This document shows positions 17,544 through 28,137 of a stretch of 64,000 nt of DNA, piece after piece. Position 1 is the first letter of the stretch. Every line of letters begins with the position of its first letter. The stretch lies in assembly GCA_016713235.1 (NCBI GenBank), contig JADJPN010000003.1, positions 310,001-374,000 on the forward strand, written 5' to 3'. The position numbers and the translations under genes were made by a program. Below the pieces are notes generated by a model. It ran no database searches and was not told the origin of the DNA. It worked only from the letters and a program-made list of their open reading frames with translations. This DNA is from Hyphomicrobiales bacterium (lineage in GTDB: Bacteria; Pseudomonadota; Alphaproteobacteria; Rhizobiales; Xanthobacteraceae).

Positions 17544-18957
17544 ATGCTTCCAACCGTCGCCATTGTGGGCCGGCCAAACGTCGGCAAATCGACGCTGTTC
17601 AACCGGCTTGTCGGCCAGCGCCTCGCGCTGGTCGATGACACGCCCGGGGTCACACGTGACCGCCGCGAAGGCGACGCCAAACTCGGCGACCTGCGATTCC
17701 GGATTTTCGACACCGCCGGTTTTGAAGAAGCCGGCGCTGAATCGCTCGCGGGCCGCATGCGCGCGCAAACCGAAAGCGCGATCGCCGACGCCGACGCCAT
17801 TCTGTTTCTGATCGATGCGCGGGCAGGGCTCCTGCCGGACGACAAGGTATTTGCGCAGATCGTCCGCAAATCCGGCAAGCCCGCGGCGGTGATCGCGAAC
17901 AAAAGCGAAGGCAAGCTGGGTGCCGCCGGCGCGCTGGAGGCCTATGCGCTCGGGCTTGGCGATCCGATCAGCATCTCCGCCGAGCACGGTGAGGGATTGA
18001 GCGAACTCTACGATGCGCTCCGCGAAATGCTTCCGGAGGAAGAAGAGCGCGAAGAAGACGATGAAGCGGATGGCGCGCACGAAGAAACGCCGAAGGCTCC
18101 GGACACCATTCGCGTCGCTGTCGTCGGTCGCCCGAATGCAGGCAAGTCGACGCTCATCAATAAATTGATTGGCGAGGATCGCCTTGTGACCGGCCCGGAG
18201 CCGGGGATCACGCGCGACTCCATCGAAGTGCCGTTCGAATATTTCGGGCACAAGTTCGAAATTCTCGACACCGCCGGCATGCGCAAGCGCGCGAAGGTGC
18301 AGGAAAAGCTGGAGAAGCTTTCGGTTGGCGACAGCCTGCGCTCGATCCGCTTTGCCGATGTCGTCGTCCTCTTGATGGACGCGACCAAGCCGTTCGAGGA
18401 GCAGGATCTGCGCATTGCCGATCTCGTGATGCGTGAAGGCCGCGCCCTCGTGATCGGCATGAACAAGCGCGATCTCGCCGCGCCCGAGATGACGATGGGC
18501 AAGACCTTGCGCGAGGAGGCCGACCACTGGCTACCGCAGGCGAAGGGCATGCCGATCATCGCGCTCTCCGGCATGCACGGCGACGGCCTCGACAAGCTGA
18601 TGAAGGCGGTCATGGATACGTATCAGGTGTGGAACAAGCGCGTTTCCACCTCGATCATCAATCGCTTTCTGGAGCGGGCTCGCACAGAATCCGCCGCCGG
18701 CGGTTTCCGGTGCCCGCATCAAGCTGCGCTACATGACGCAAGCCAAAGCGCGCCCGCCGAGCTTCGTGCTGTTCGGCACGCGCATCGATGCGCTGCCTGA
18801 GTCTTACATGCGATATCTTGTGAACGGCGTGCGCGAGGCATTCGAGATGCCGGGCGTGCCGATCCGTTTTGCCTTCCGTGCGCCGGAAAATCCGTTCAAG
18901 AAGAAGATGGAAAAGAAAGACGCGCGCGGGAAGCGGAAGAAGATCAACCGGAAATAA
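17544..18957 (+). CDS. der: Ribosome-associated double GTPase Der (frameshifted near the C-terminus in this sequence)
   Basis: Der is an essential 50S assembly GTPase. G domain 1 starts with V-G-R-P-N-V-G-K-S-T-L at residue about 8 and has D-T-A-G-F. An acidic linker (E-E-E-R-E-E-D-D-E-A-D) leads to G domain 2 with V-G-R-P-N-A-G-K-S-T-L, D-T-A-G-M-R and N-K-R-D. At 18675-18684 the frame breaks: the reading continues in another frame as A-Q-N-P-P-P-A-V-S-G, then K-L-R-Y-M-T-Q-A-K and the KH-like domain. Restoring one GC (G-C-T-C to G-C-G-C-T-C) gives E-R-A-L-A-Q-N-P-P-P and a 471-residue protein. Loss of the KH domain should be lethal, so this is probably a sequence error. Confidence 0.93.
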
Positions 18958-19698
18958 TCAGACCGGCGGCTGATAGTTCAGCCACTTCTTCGTCGGGTAA
19001 TTATAAAGTTTCCCGTTCTCGCTGACCGACGGCTGACACAGCTCCACAATCGCTTCCGCGACCGTCTCCGGTACTTCCAGCGTCATCGGGTCCTCGCCGG
19101 GCATGGCTTTTGCGCGCATGCGCGTGCGGATCGGGCCGGGATTGAACAGGTTCACTTTGATATTGGTGGTCGAGACTTCCGCCGCATAAGTGCGGACCAG
19201 CATGTCGAGCGCGGTCTTGGAAACCGCATAGGGCCCCCAATAAGCGGTCGCCTTGTTCGCGGCACCCGATGAAATGAAGACCGCGCGCGCGGCATCGGCG
19301 GCGCGCAGCAGCAGATCGAGCGAGCGGATCAGGCGATAGTTTGCGGTCACGTTGACTGCGATGACTTCGTCCCATGCCTTTTGATCGACATGCGGCAGCG
19401 GGGAGAGCACCCCGAGCTGGCCGGCATTGCCGACAAGGATGTCGAGCTTCTTGAAGCGCTCGTAGAGCGCCTGGCCCAAGCGGTCGAGATCGTCGAAGTT
19501 GCGCAGGTCCGCGGTAACGAGGGTTGCGGCACCGCCGAGCTGCTTGATTTCGTCATCGAGTTCTTCGAGGCCGCCGGTGGTACGCGCGAGCGCGATCACA
19601 TGCGCGCCTTTTGCTGCCAACGATTTTGCGACTGCCGCACCGATGCCGCGTGATGCACCGGTAACGAGCGCGATCTTGCCTTCAAGAGTCTTGACCAT
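18958..19698 (-). CDS. Short-chain dehydrogenase/reductase
   Basis: A 246-residue classical SDR: A-L-V-T-G-A-S-R-G-I-G near residue 10, N-A-G at about 92, the I-S-S-G-A active-site strand and Y-A-V-S-K catalytic pair. N-P-G-P-I-R-T follows. It resembles the YciK-like SDRs often found in this position in Rhizobiales. It converges with der with no gap between the stop codons and lies 17 bases downstream of purF on the same strand, so it is probably in the purF transcript. Substrate unknown. Confidence 0.88.
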   Translation of the reverse strand: MVKTLEGKIALVTGASRGIGAAVAKSLAAKGAHVIALARTTGGLEELDDEIKQLGGAATLVTADLRNFDDLDRLGQALYERFKKLDILVGNAGQLGVLSPLPHVDQKAWDEVIAVNVTANYRLIRSLDLLLRAADAARAVFISSGAANKATAYWGPYAVSKTALDMLVRTYAAEVSTTNIKVNLFNPGPIRTRMRAKAMPGEDPMTLEVPETVAEAIVELCQPSVSENGKLYNYPTKKWLNYQPPV

Positions 19699-19715
19699 GA
19701 TGGCGAGGGTGTAGA

Positions 19716-21215
19716 TCAGCTCGCTTCGGCGAGCAACGACAATTGCCGCGGCGTAATCTCGCCGTTCTTGTCGGTGAGCGGCGTCGGGTATTCGCCCGTA
19801 AAGCAGTGATCGGTGTATTGCGGTCGCTCGTTGTTCCGCTTCTCGTGGCCCATCGCGCGGTAGATGCCGTCGATCGTGAGGAACGAAAGACTGTCCGCGC
19901 CGATATATTTGCGCATGCCTTCAAGATCGTACTGCGCGGCCAGAAGCTTGTCCTTGTCCGGCGTGTCGATGCCGTAGAAGTCCGGATGCGTGATCGGCGG
20001 GCTGGCGATGCGGAAGTGGACTTCCTTCGCGCCTGCCTCGCGCATCATGCGCACGATCTTCACCGAGGTCGTGCCGCGCACGAGCGAGTCATCGATCAGG
20101 ACGATGCGCTTGCCCGCGATCGCCGCGCGGTTCGCGGAGTGCTTCATGCGCACGCCGAGTTCGCGGATCTGCTGCGTCGGCTCGATGAAGGTGCGGCCGA
20201 CATAGTGATTGCGGATGATGCCGAGCTCATAAGGAATATTCGCGGCTTGCGCAAAGCCGATCGCGGCGGGCACGCCCGAGTCCGGCACCGGCACCACGAC
20301 GTCGGCGACAGCCGGTGCTTCGCGCGCAAGCTCGGTGCCGAGGTTGCGGCGCACCTGATAGACGCTTTTGCCGCCGACGACGGAGTCGGGCCGCGCGAAA
20401 TAAATGTATTCGAAGATGCAGGGCCGCGGCGGCATGGCCGGGAATGGCTTGTGGGACTCGATGCCCGCTTCGCCAATAACGATAATTTCGCCGTTTTCGA
20501 CGTCGCGGATGAATTTCGCGCCGATGATGTCGAGCGCGCAGGTTTCCGACGTCAGGATGTAGGCGCCGTTCAATTCGCCCAGCACGAGCGGACGGATGCC
20601 TTGCGGATCGCGTGCGCCGACCAGCTTCTTGTTGGTAAGGCCGACGAAACTATAGGCGCCTTCGATCTCGCGGATCGCATCGACAAAGCGCTCGACGAAG
20701 CGGGCGCGCTTGGAACGGGCGAGGAGATGCAGAATGACTTCGGTGTCGGAGGTCGACTGCATGATCGCGCCGTCACGCACGAGCTGGCGGCGCAGCGTGA
20801 GGCCGTTGGTCAGGTTGCCGTTGTGGCAGACGGCGAAGCCGCCGGTCTCGAGTTCGGCGAACAGCGGCTGCACGTTGCGCAAAATCGTTTCGCCGGTGGT
20901 CGAGTAGCGGACGTGGCCGACCGCGGCGCTGCCGGGCAGGCGCTCGATCACGTGGCGCTTGGAGAAAGTGTCGCCGACGAGGCCGAGACGGCGTTCGGAG
21001 TGAAAGCGCTTGGCTACGCTGTCATAGGCGACGATGCCGGCCGCTTCCTGACCGCGATGCTGGAGCGCGTGCAGCCCGAGCGCGGTAAGCGCGGTTGCGT
21101 CGGGATGCCCGAAGATTCCGAATACGCCGCACTCTTCGCGAAGGGTGTCGCCCATCGCGTGTTTGTCCAAGTCGTCTCTATCGAAGCCTTGGGCCGTATC
21201 GTTCGCCAGGCTCAT
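19716..21215 (-). CDS. purF: Amidophosphoribosyltransferase
   Basis: First committed enzyme of purine synthesis. A propeptide-like leader (about 28 residues) precedes the catalytic N-terminal Cys in R-E-E-C-G-V-F-G-I-F-G. The Ntn glutaminase domain shows H-R-G-Q-E-A-A-G-I and H-V-R-Y-S-T-T-G. The phosphoribosyltransferase domain has V-L-I-D-D-S-L-V-R-G-T-T-S. The start M-S-L-A-N-D at 21215 is preferred to an in-frame ATG at 21242 that would overlap the cvpA end. The intact product is about 499 residues. It is downstream of cvpA, as in many bacteria. Confidence 0.96.
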   Translation of the reverse strand: MSLANDTAQGFDRDDLDKHAMGDTLREECGVFGIFGHPDATALTALGLHALQHRGQEAAGIVAYDSVAKRFHSERRLGLVGDTFSKRHVIERLPGSAAVGHVRYSTTGETILRNVQPLFAELETGGFAVCHNGNLTNGLTLRRQLVRDGAIMQSTSDTEVILHLLARSKRARFVERFVDAIREIEGAYSFVGLTNKKLVGARDPQGIRPLVLGELNGAYILTSETCALDIIGAKFIRDVENGEIIVIGEAGIESHKPFPAMPPRPCIFEYIYFARPDSVVGGKSVYQVRRNLGTELAREAPAVADVVVPVPDSGVPAAIGFAQAANIPYELGIIRNHYVGRTFIEPTQQIRELGVRMKHSANRAAIAGKRIVLIDDSLVRGTTSVKIVRMMREAGAKEVHFRIASPPITHPDFYGIDTPDKDKLLAAQYDLEGMRKYIGADSLSFLTIDGIYRAMGHEKRNNERPQYTDHCFTGEYPTPLTDKNGEITPRQLSLLAEAS

Positions 21216-21238
21216 CAATAAGCCCTTACGTTGGCACG

Positions 21239-21940
21239 TCACTGCGACGACGCGCGCGTGCTTTCGATTAGCTGATTCACACCGGCCCGGTCGTTGCGCT
21301 TGTAGGCCGGCTCGGTCGGATTCGTGTTTGCTGTCGAGGGGTTCTGGGTCCCTCTGTCGGTGCGCCCGGGTGGCGTCGGCGCGGGATTGGTATTGTTGTC
21401 GGACGGCGGCGTCGCTTCGTCGCCGCGCGGCTTTCTTAAGCGCTGCAAGATGGCGTTTTCAGGATCGTCCGGCAGGATCGACTTGAGCCAGTCGCCGGTG
21501 CTTTGCAGGATCGGCCGCGAACGCGCGTTCTTGACCCAGTCCGGTTCGGTCTTGGCGGGTACGAGCCAGGTGAAGAACAGGAACGCGACCACCATGATGA
21601 CGAGGCCGCGCGCGAGGCCGAACAGAAAGCCGAGCGTGCGGTCGAGCGCGCCGATGCGGCTGTCGAGCACGAGGTCCGAAATTTTCACCGTGAACAGCGA
21701 GACGACGAGCAGCGTCAGCAGGAACAGGCCGCCGACCGCGATGCCGGTCGCGAACAGGTCGTTATGCACATACTGCTTCACGAACGGCAGCACGCGCGAA
21801 TAGCCGTAAAGGGTCACGATGGCGGCGATCACCCAGGAGGCGATCGAGAGGACCTCGCGCATGAAGCCGCGCACCATCGCGAGCACGCCGGAAATCAGCA
21901 TGACCGCGAGTAGCCCGAAGTCTAATGCGGTGGGGGTCAT
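21239..21940 (-). CDS. cvpA: CvpA family membrane protein
   Basis: A 233-residue protein with four hydrophobic segments in the first 150 residues (D-F-G-L-L-A-V-M-L at the start, then G-F-M-R-E-V-L-S-I-A, the CvpA signature). A long Pro/Asn/Thr-rich cytoplasmic or periplasmic tail of about 80 residues follows. CvpA is linked to envelope maintenance and colicin V export in E. coli and is commonly next to purF, as here. The start is ATG 21940; the longer frame upstream is not CvpA-like. Confidence 0.88.
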   Translation of the reverse strand: MTPTALDFGLLAVMLISGVLAMVRGFMREVLSIASWVIAAIVTLYGYSRVLPFVKQYVHNDLFATGIAVGGLFLLTLLVVSLFTVKISDLVLDSRIGALDRTLGFLFGLARGLVIMVVAFLFFTWLVPAKTEPDWVKNARSRPILQSTGDWLKSILPDDPENAILQRLRKPRGDEATPPSDNNTNPAPTPPGRTDRGTQNPSTANTNPTEPAYKRNDRAGVNQLIESTRASSQ

Positions 21941-22098
21941 CGAAAACGCTGCTCCGCCTTGGATTCTTTGCCGATTCTGGCCGATTCGGGCGCCGGGAAC
22001 CGTTGCGGCAATGCATATAGCCGCTCGACCCGCTCCCGTCACCGGGTGCGGCAATCCATGCACCCCCTTGTGCGGGGCATGGCTGCCCCGAACCGGCG

Positions 22099-22677
22099 CT
22101 ATCGCCGCAGTCTTAAGCGCCAGGGGCGGGAAACGGTGGCGATCAGGTCGGTAACCACGCTTAAAAAGAGCGCGGCGATGCCCATCATGACGAAGGGCTG
22201 GGTAAGGAGCCGCAGCCCGGTCCAGTCCTTGGGCCAGAACAGCCGCATGGTTTCGACCGCGAGTTCCCGCGACCGCGCGCCGGTGAACCACGGCGGCAGG
22301 TCGCGCACAGGGATGAACAGATCGATCAGCACGACGGCGATTGCGAAGATCAGGACGCCGCGCGCGATACCGAACAGAAAGCCCAGGATGCGGCTCGGCG
22401 TCGTAATCCAGGGCACCATGCCGAAATGCGAGACCCAGGCCGCGATCAGGAACGTGACGATGGTCGCGCCGAGGAAAACGTAGGACGCCATCCAGCGGAA
22501 CGAAGGCCGCACCCACAGCGCCACGCCCGCGTTCACCGCGTAGAGGTAGACGGTGCCGAGCGCGACCCCGAAGCAGAGCAGGCCGATGGCTGCGCGAAGC
22601 AGCCCGCGCTTCCAGCCGAGGAAGGCGGAGAGCAAGACTGTCGCAACGAAGATGCCGTCGAGTAGTTCGATCCGCAC
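22099..22677 (-). CDS. Second CvpA-like membrane protein
   Basis: A 192-residue protein with the same four-helix layout: D-G-I-F-V-A-T-V-L-L-S-A-F-L-G-W-K-R-G-L-L-R, then helices and I-L-G-F-L-F-G-I-A-R-G, which parallels T-L-G-F-L-F-G-L-A-R-G in the neighbouring CvpA. It lacks the long C-terminal tail. It lies between radA (7 bases upstream) and cvpA. A diverged paralogue is the best reading. Nothing clear is seen in 21941-22098. Confidence 0.75.
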   Translation of the reverse strand: MRIELLDGIFVATVLLSAFLGWKRGLLRAAIGLLCFGVALGTVYLYAVNAGVALWVRPSFRWMASYVFLGATIVTFLIAAWVSHFGMVPWITTPSRILGFLFGIARGVLIFAIAVVLIDLFIPVRDLPPWFTGARSRELAVETMRLFWPKDWTGLRLLTQPFVMMGIAALFLSVVTDLIATVSRPWRLRLRR

Positions 22678-22683
22678 CGTTTG

Positions 22684-24090
<1,407 letters not shown>

Positions 24091-24241
24091 GGGGAAATCG
24101 TAAAGCGTGAGTCGGTTGCTTGCAAAAATAGCCTAGCACGTTTGCGGCGCCGAAACGGCGCAGGCTGGCGGCAGTCTCAAAGTGGGTCCACAATCGAACC
24201 GCTGCTGCAAGAGCAGCCAAAGCCCATTCCGGGAGGAATAA

Positions 24242-24905
24242 ATGCCAGTCAATTTGCGCCTGCTTATGATTTCGTCCGCCGTCGTCGTCGCATTTTCATT
24301 CGCCGCACCCGCGCAGCAAAACAACATGAGCTTTTTCGTAACCAGCGCCGGCTCGGGCGATGGGGCCAATCTCGGCGGATTGAACGGGGCCGATGCAATT
24401 TGCCAGAAGCTTGCCGCGCGCCGCGGGGGCCGGCAACAAAACCTGGCGCGCATATTTGAGCACGCAAGGTCCGGGCGCAGTGAACGCGAAAGACCGCATC
24501 GGCAACGGGCCGTGGACAAACGCGAAGGGCGTGACGATTGCGAAAGATCTCGCCGATCTTCATGGGCCGGGAAACAACATCAACAAGCAGACCGCGCTGA
24601 ACGAGAAGGGCGATCCGATCAACGGGCGCGGCGATCAGCCGAACCAGCACGACATTCTCACCGGTTCGCAAGCCGACGGCACCGGCTTTACCGGTGACGC
24701 CGACCGCACTTGCAAGAACTGGACGAGCTCGACGCAAGGCGCGGCGATGGTCGGTCATCACGACCGCATGGGGCTGAACACCGAGCCGCCGGCGCTGTCG
24801 TGGAATGCGTCGCATCCCTCCCGCGGGCCGGACGGCGGCTGCTCTCAAGCTGACCTTCGTTCGACCGGTGGCGCGGGTCTGTTCTACTGCTTCGCGACGA
24901 AGTGA
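24242..24905 (+). CDS. Secreted lectin-like protein (frameshifted in this sequence)
   Basis: The N-terminal part has a signal peptide (cleavage near A-P-A-Q) and F-F-V-T-S-A-G-S-G-D-G-A-N-L-G-G-L, ending G-A-D-A-I-C-Q-K-L-A. The remainder continues in another frame: G-N-K-T-W-R-A-Y-L-S-T, D-R-I-G-N-G-P-W, D-I-L-T-G-S-Q, C-K-N-W-T-S-S and G-G-A-G-L-F-Y-C-F-A. This layout belongs to a rhizobial family annotated as lectin. The break lies at 24412-24430 in a GC-rich run; removing one base gives a continuous 220-residue product. Carbohydrate binding is a family-level assumption. A strong terminator follows. Confidence 0.75.
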
Positions 24906-24921
24906 ACTTCGCTCCAGTATG

Positions 24922-24954
24922 AAAATCGCCGCGAGAGATCGCGGCGATTTTTTT
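24922..24954 (+). terminator. Intrinsic terminator after the lectin-like gene
   Basis: AAAATCGCCGCGA (24922-24934) pairs perfectly with TCGCGGCGATTTT (24939-24951) around GAGA, followed by more Ts. The A-run on the left lets it act in both directions, so it can also end the convergent YcjF-like transcript, whose stop codon lies inside it. Confidence 0.9.
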
Positions 24955-25957
24955 ATGGCTTGTCGTCTTTTTTTGCCGGAAGAAGATTGCCTGCAAGGTC
25001 CGAGAGTTTCGGGCGTGGGAGTGCGGCAAAGGGAAGGGGCCGCGTCACTTCGATCGCGGCGATGCCGAGCCGCGCGGTCAGCAACCCGTTCAAGACGCCT
25101 TCGCCGAGCTTTGCTGAAAGTTTCGCGGCCAGGCCGTGGCCGAGCACCTGCTGCACGAGCGAGTCACCGACCGCCATGCCGCCGGTAAGCGCGAGATGCG
25201 AGATTACATGGCGCATCAGGCGGAACATGCCGAGCACCCCGGGGCGGCCGCCATAGAGCGTCGCCAGCTTGCGGATCAGGAAGATCGTGTTGAAGAGCAC
25301 GAACAGCATATCGACCGCGGCGCGCGGCGAAATCGCAGTGACCAGCGAAACGCGCTTGGCGGCCGAGCTGACAAGCTGCCGGGCTTCGGCATCCAGCGGC
25401 GCGAGCAGTTCGCGCTCGGCAAGCCGCACATAATCCGCGCCGTCGATAATGTCGCGCGAATAACCCTCCATCGCCGCGCGGCTCTTGGCGAGGCGTGGCA
25501 TCGAACTCGTGATTGCGAGCAAGTCGTTCACCACGGCCTTGCCTTCGTCGCGGTCGTCGGAGGCGAGCACTTCCACCGCGCGCTTTTGCAGGCGCTCGAT
25601 CTTCTCCAGCCGGAAGATTGCGAAGAGTTCGCGCGTTGCGATCACGAGCAGCGCCAGCGAAGCGAGCGCGGTCAGCGCAAGCGCAAACCAGCCGAGCCAC
25701 GGCGCATATGAAAAGAGCGACTGCACGAGGTTCGCGACCGCAACCCCGATCGCGAGCGAAACGAGACCGCCTGCTGCCGTCCAGAACAGCCTGCCCCAGA
25801 AGCGGCGCGGCTGCGGTGCCTGTTCGATCACCGCGGGCAGGTTCGCGGTTGCAGCCGCTTCAAGCTCGCGCAACTCCGTGCGCGTGAGCAGCGGCTCGTC
25901 GGGATCTGCGACTGCGACGCGCGGGTCGTCCGCGCGGAAGGATTCTGGTCTCGTCAT
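24953..25957 (-). CDS. YcjF/TIGR01620 family inner membrane protein
   Basis: A 334-residue protein with an N-terminal Pro/Glu-rich region, two close membrane helices (about 85-105 and 115-140) and a C-terminal DUF697 domain with G-G-M-A-V-G-D-S-L-V-Q-Q-V-L-G-H-G. This is the YcjF partner of YcjX. Its start overlaps the YcjX stop (ATGA), so the pair is translationally coupled. The system is associated with envelope stress in enterobacteria; function is not defined here. Confidence 0.85.
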   Translation of the reverse strand: MTRPESFRADDPRVAVADPDEPLLTRTELRELEAAATANLPAVIEQAPQPRRFWGRLFWTAAGGLVSLAIGVAVANLVQSLFSYAPWLGWFALALTALASLALLVIATRELFAIFRLEKIERLQKRAVEVLASDDRDEGKAVVNDLLAITSSMPRLAKSRAAMEGYSRDIIDGADYVRLAERELLAPLDAEARQLVSSAAKRVSLVTAISPRAAVDMLFVLFNTIFLIRKLATLYGGRPGVLGMFRLMRHVISHLALTGGMAVGDSLVQQVLGHGLAAKLSAKLGEGVLNGLLTARLGIAAIEVTRPLPFAALPRPKLSDLAGNLLPAKKDDKP

Positions 25958-27413
25958 TGGAGGCGGTCTCCGATCAGAAACTGCAACGCGCGGTCGAGGC
26001 GAATGTGAGGCAAGGCGGGTTCGGCGCCGGCGGCGGCTTCCACCAACGGCGGGCGGAACTTCAGAAAGCGGAAGTCGCTTTCCTCATGCGCGCTGCTGGC
26101 AAGGCCACGGAATTTCCATGCGTTGTTCTCGCCTTCGATCAATTCCGGCAGATCGCCGGGGAAGATCGCAGTTTCTCGCGAGCCGTCGAACGTCTCATTG
26201 CCGATGCGCTCGCCGGCAAGTGGCGTGCCGACGATGGCGGGCAGTTTCTCGCTGCCACGCGTTACGACCGCCTCGCGGGTGGCGCGGACCGCGGCGATAG
26301 CGATCGCGTCGGTTTTCGCGCCGGCTAGCTCCGAGCGCTGCGCCGCGCGCTTCACCATGCGCGAGAGAATGTTCTCCAGCCGGTCGTGCTGCAAATGATG
26401 CAGATGATCCGCCTTGGTCGCAGCGAATAGAATTTTGTCCGCTCGCGGCTTGAAGATCGAAGAAAGAATGGTGCGCCGCCCGGTGTTGAAAGAGGCGGTA
26501 ATCGCCGAGAGCGTCTGCTCCAGATCGGAGAGCGCCTCGGGACCGGAATTGATCGCAGACAACACATCCGCGAGCACGATCTGCCGGTCCAGCCGCGCGA
26601 AATGCTCGCGGAAGAACGGCCGCACGACGTTCGAGCGATAGGCTTCATAACGCGCGGCCATCATGGCCCAGAGCGAACCCGCGGACGCTTCCTCGCCGCG
26701 CGGAAGCTCCAGCGGCGCAAAGGTCACCGCGGGCGAGCCGGCAAGATCTCCCGGCATCAGGAAACGGCCGGGCGGCAGCAGGTTCATCGCGAAGCGCTCG
26801 TCGCGGCAGGCGATGAGATATTCCGTGAAGAGTTTCGCAGCGTTGATGGCATGCTGCTCGTTGGCCGGTGCCTTGGCATTGAGCGATTTGAGATGAATGT
26901 GCCATTGGTTCGCGAGCGCGGCGCGTGGGCCTTCGTTTGAGAGCGCGATCGCCTGCGCGGACCATTCTTCGTAAGTCTTATCGAGCAGGAGGAGATCGAG
27001 CAGCCACTCGCCGGGATAATCGACGATGTCCAGCGTCAGCGTTTTTCCGCGCCGCGCTTGGTCTGGTAGTCGATCTCGATGCGGATCTCAGAAATCGCGC
27101 GGGTGGAGTCCGGCCAGCGGCGATGTTCGACGAGATCGCGCAGATGCTTTTCATACTCGAAGCGCGGGATCGCCGCGTCCGGCTGCGGCGAGAGGCGCAC
27201 GCGCGCGATGCGGCCGGAGGTCAGCGCCTCGAACACCGGCAGCCGCGTGCCGTGCAGGAGCGCGTGAATCAACGCCGTGATGAAGATGGTCTTGCCCGAG
27301 CGGGACAAGCCCGTGACGCCAAGGCGGAGCGTGGGCCTCAGCAAGCCGCTGCCGTAATCCGCGAGCGCGCGGCCGGCGAGGCGGGCTTCTTCAAGATAGT
27401 CGTTCAGTGCCAT
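25954..27413 (-). CDS. YcjX-like P-loop NTPase (frameshifted in this sequence)
   Basis: Residues 1-125 include the P-loop G-L-S-R-S-G-K-T-I-F-I-T (near 35). After a break at 27046-27056 the reading continues in another frame with L-D-I-V-D-Y-P-G-E-W-L-L-D, the Walker B region of this family, through L-P-P-G-R-F-L-M-P-G and A-A-T-K-A-D-H to the end. Adding one base restores a 486-residue protein of normal YcjX length. The partner YcjF-like gene overlaps its stop. The break is probably a sequence error because both halves are well preserved. Confidence 0.87.
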
Positions 27414-27523
27414 TTACGGCCTTCCGCTGCTTACCCGGCGGAATATGGGGACATTTGCGGCGGATGCGAGTCCGCCGCAATCCCGGCATCAGGGCGTGAT
27501 GGCTGCGCGCGAGAGGTAGTATC

Positions 27524-28120
27524 TCACCCCATCCCCGGTATCGCGACGATCAGCAGGAAGCCGTTGATCATGAGCAGCGTTCCGACGGCGCCGAGCAGTG
27601 CGCTGCCGAAGACGAGCCATGAGATACCCGAGACAATCGCAACCGACGCAAGCACGATCGCGATTTGCAGGAGCACTTCCGCGTAGTCGAAATAGGGGTC
27701 CTGCTTCAGTGCGTGATCGCGCGCTTGTTCCATCACCTTGGCGCGCGCCAGCAATTCTTTTTTGCCTTCCTGCGTTTCGGGTTCGGATTCATAGCGCGCG
27801 ACATTCTTGCGATAGCCGTCGATCTTCTTCTGCATCGCGGCTTTCGTTTCCGGAGTGATCGCCGGATTGGCCATCTCTATTTCAAGCGAGTCGGCGGCAA
27901 GCGCAAAGCTCGTCTGGCGAATGTTCTTCGCCTGATAGAAGGCGTATAGGTTCGACGCGAAGATATTGTTGTTGGTCGCTTCCTTCGCCGCGTTCTGGCC
28001 GCCAAGGCCGGTGACCGCAAGCAGCATTGCGAGCACGGCGATCATGATCGCAGTGCGGGTCTTGAACTTATCGTTGGATTTTTCGGCGTCCATCATCTCG
28101 CCGGCTTCGTCGGCTTTCAT
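27524..28120 (-). CDS. DUF4337 domain-containing membrane protein
   Basis: A 198-residue protein. A short acidic N-terminus precedes helix 1 (about 24-42). A charged central region has E-A-T-N-N-N-I-F-A-S-N-L-Y-A-F-Y-Q-A-K-N-I-R and E-x-E-T-Q-E-G-K-K-E-L. Two C-terminal helices (about 148-190) follow. This is the DUF4337 arrangement. Function unknown. It is separated from alr by 17 bases and could share its promoter region, being on the same strand downstream of alr. Confidence 0.83.
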   Translation of the reverse strand: MKADEAGEMMDAEKSNDKFKTRTAIMIAVLAMLLAVTGLGGQNAAKEATNNNIFASNLYAFYQAKNIRQTSFALAADSLEIEMANPAITPETKAAMQKKIDGYRKNVARYESEPETQEGKKELLARAKVMEQARDHALKQDPYFDYAEVLLQIAIVLASVAIVSGISWLVFGSALLGAVGTLLMINGFLLIVAIPGMG

Positions 28121-28137
28121 GCTCGTCCCCTAAAATA

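Noticed and set aside
19743..21221. A 492-codon plus-strand open frame opposite purF
   Set aside because: It mirrors purF codons (GC-rich third positions keep the antisense frame open) and its product, rich in Arg, His, Asp and Ala, has no domain. purF is intact.
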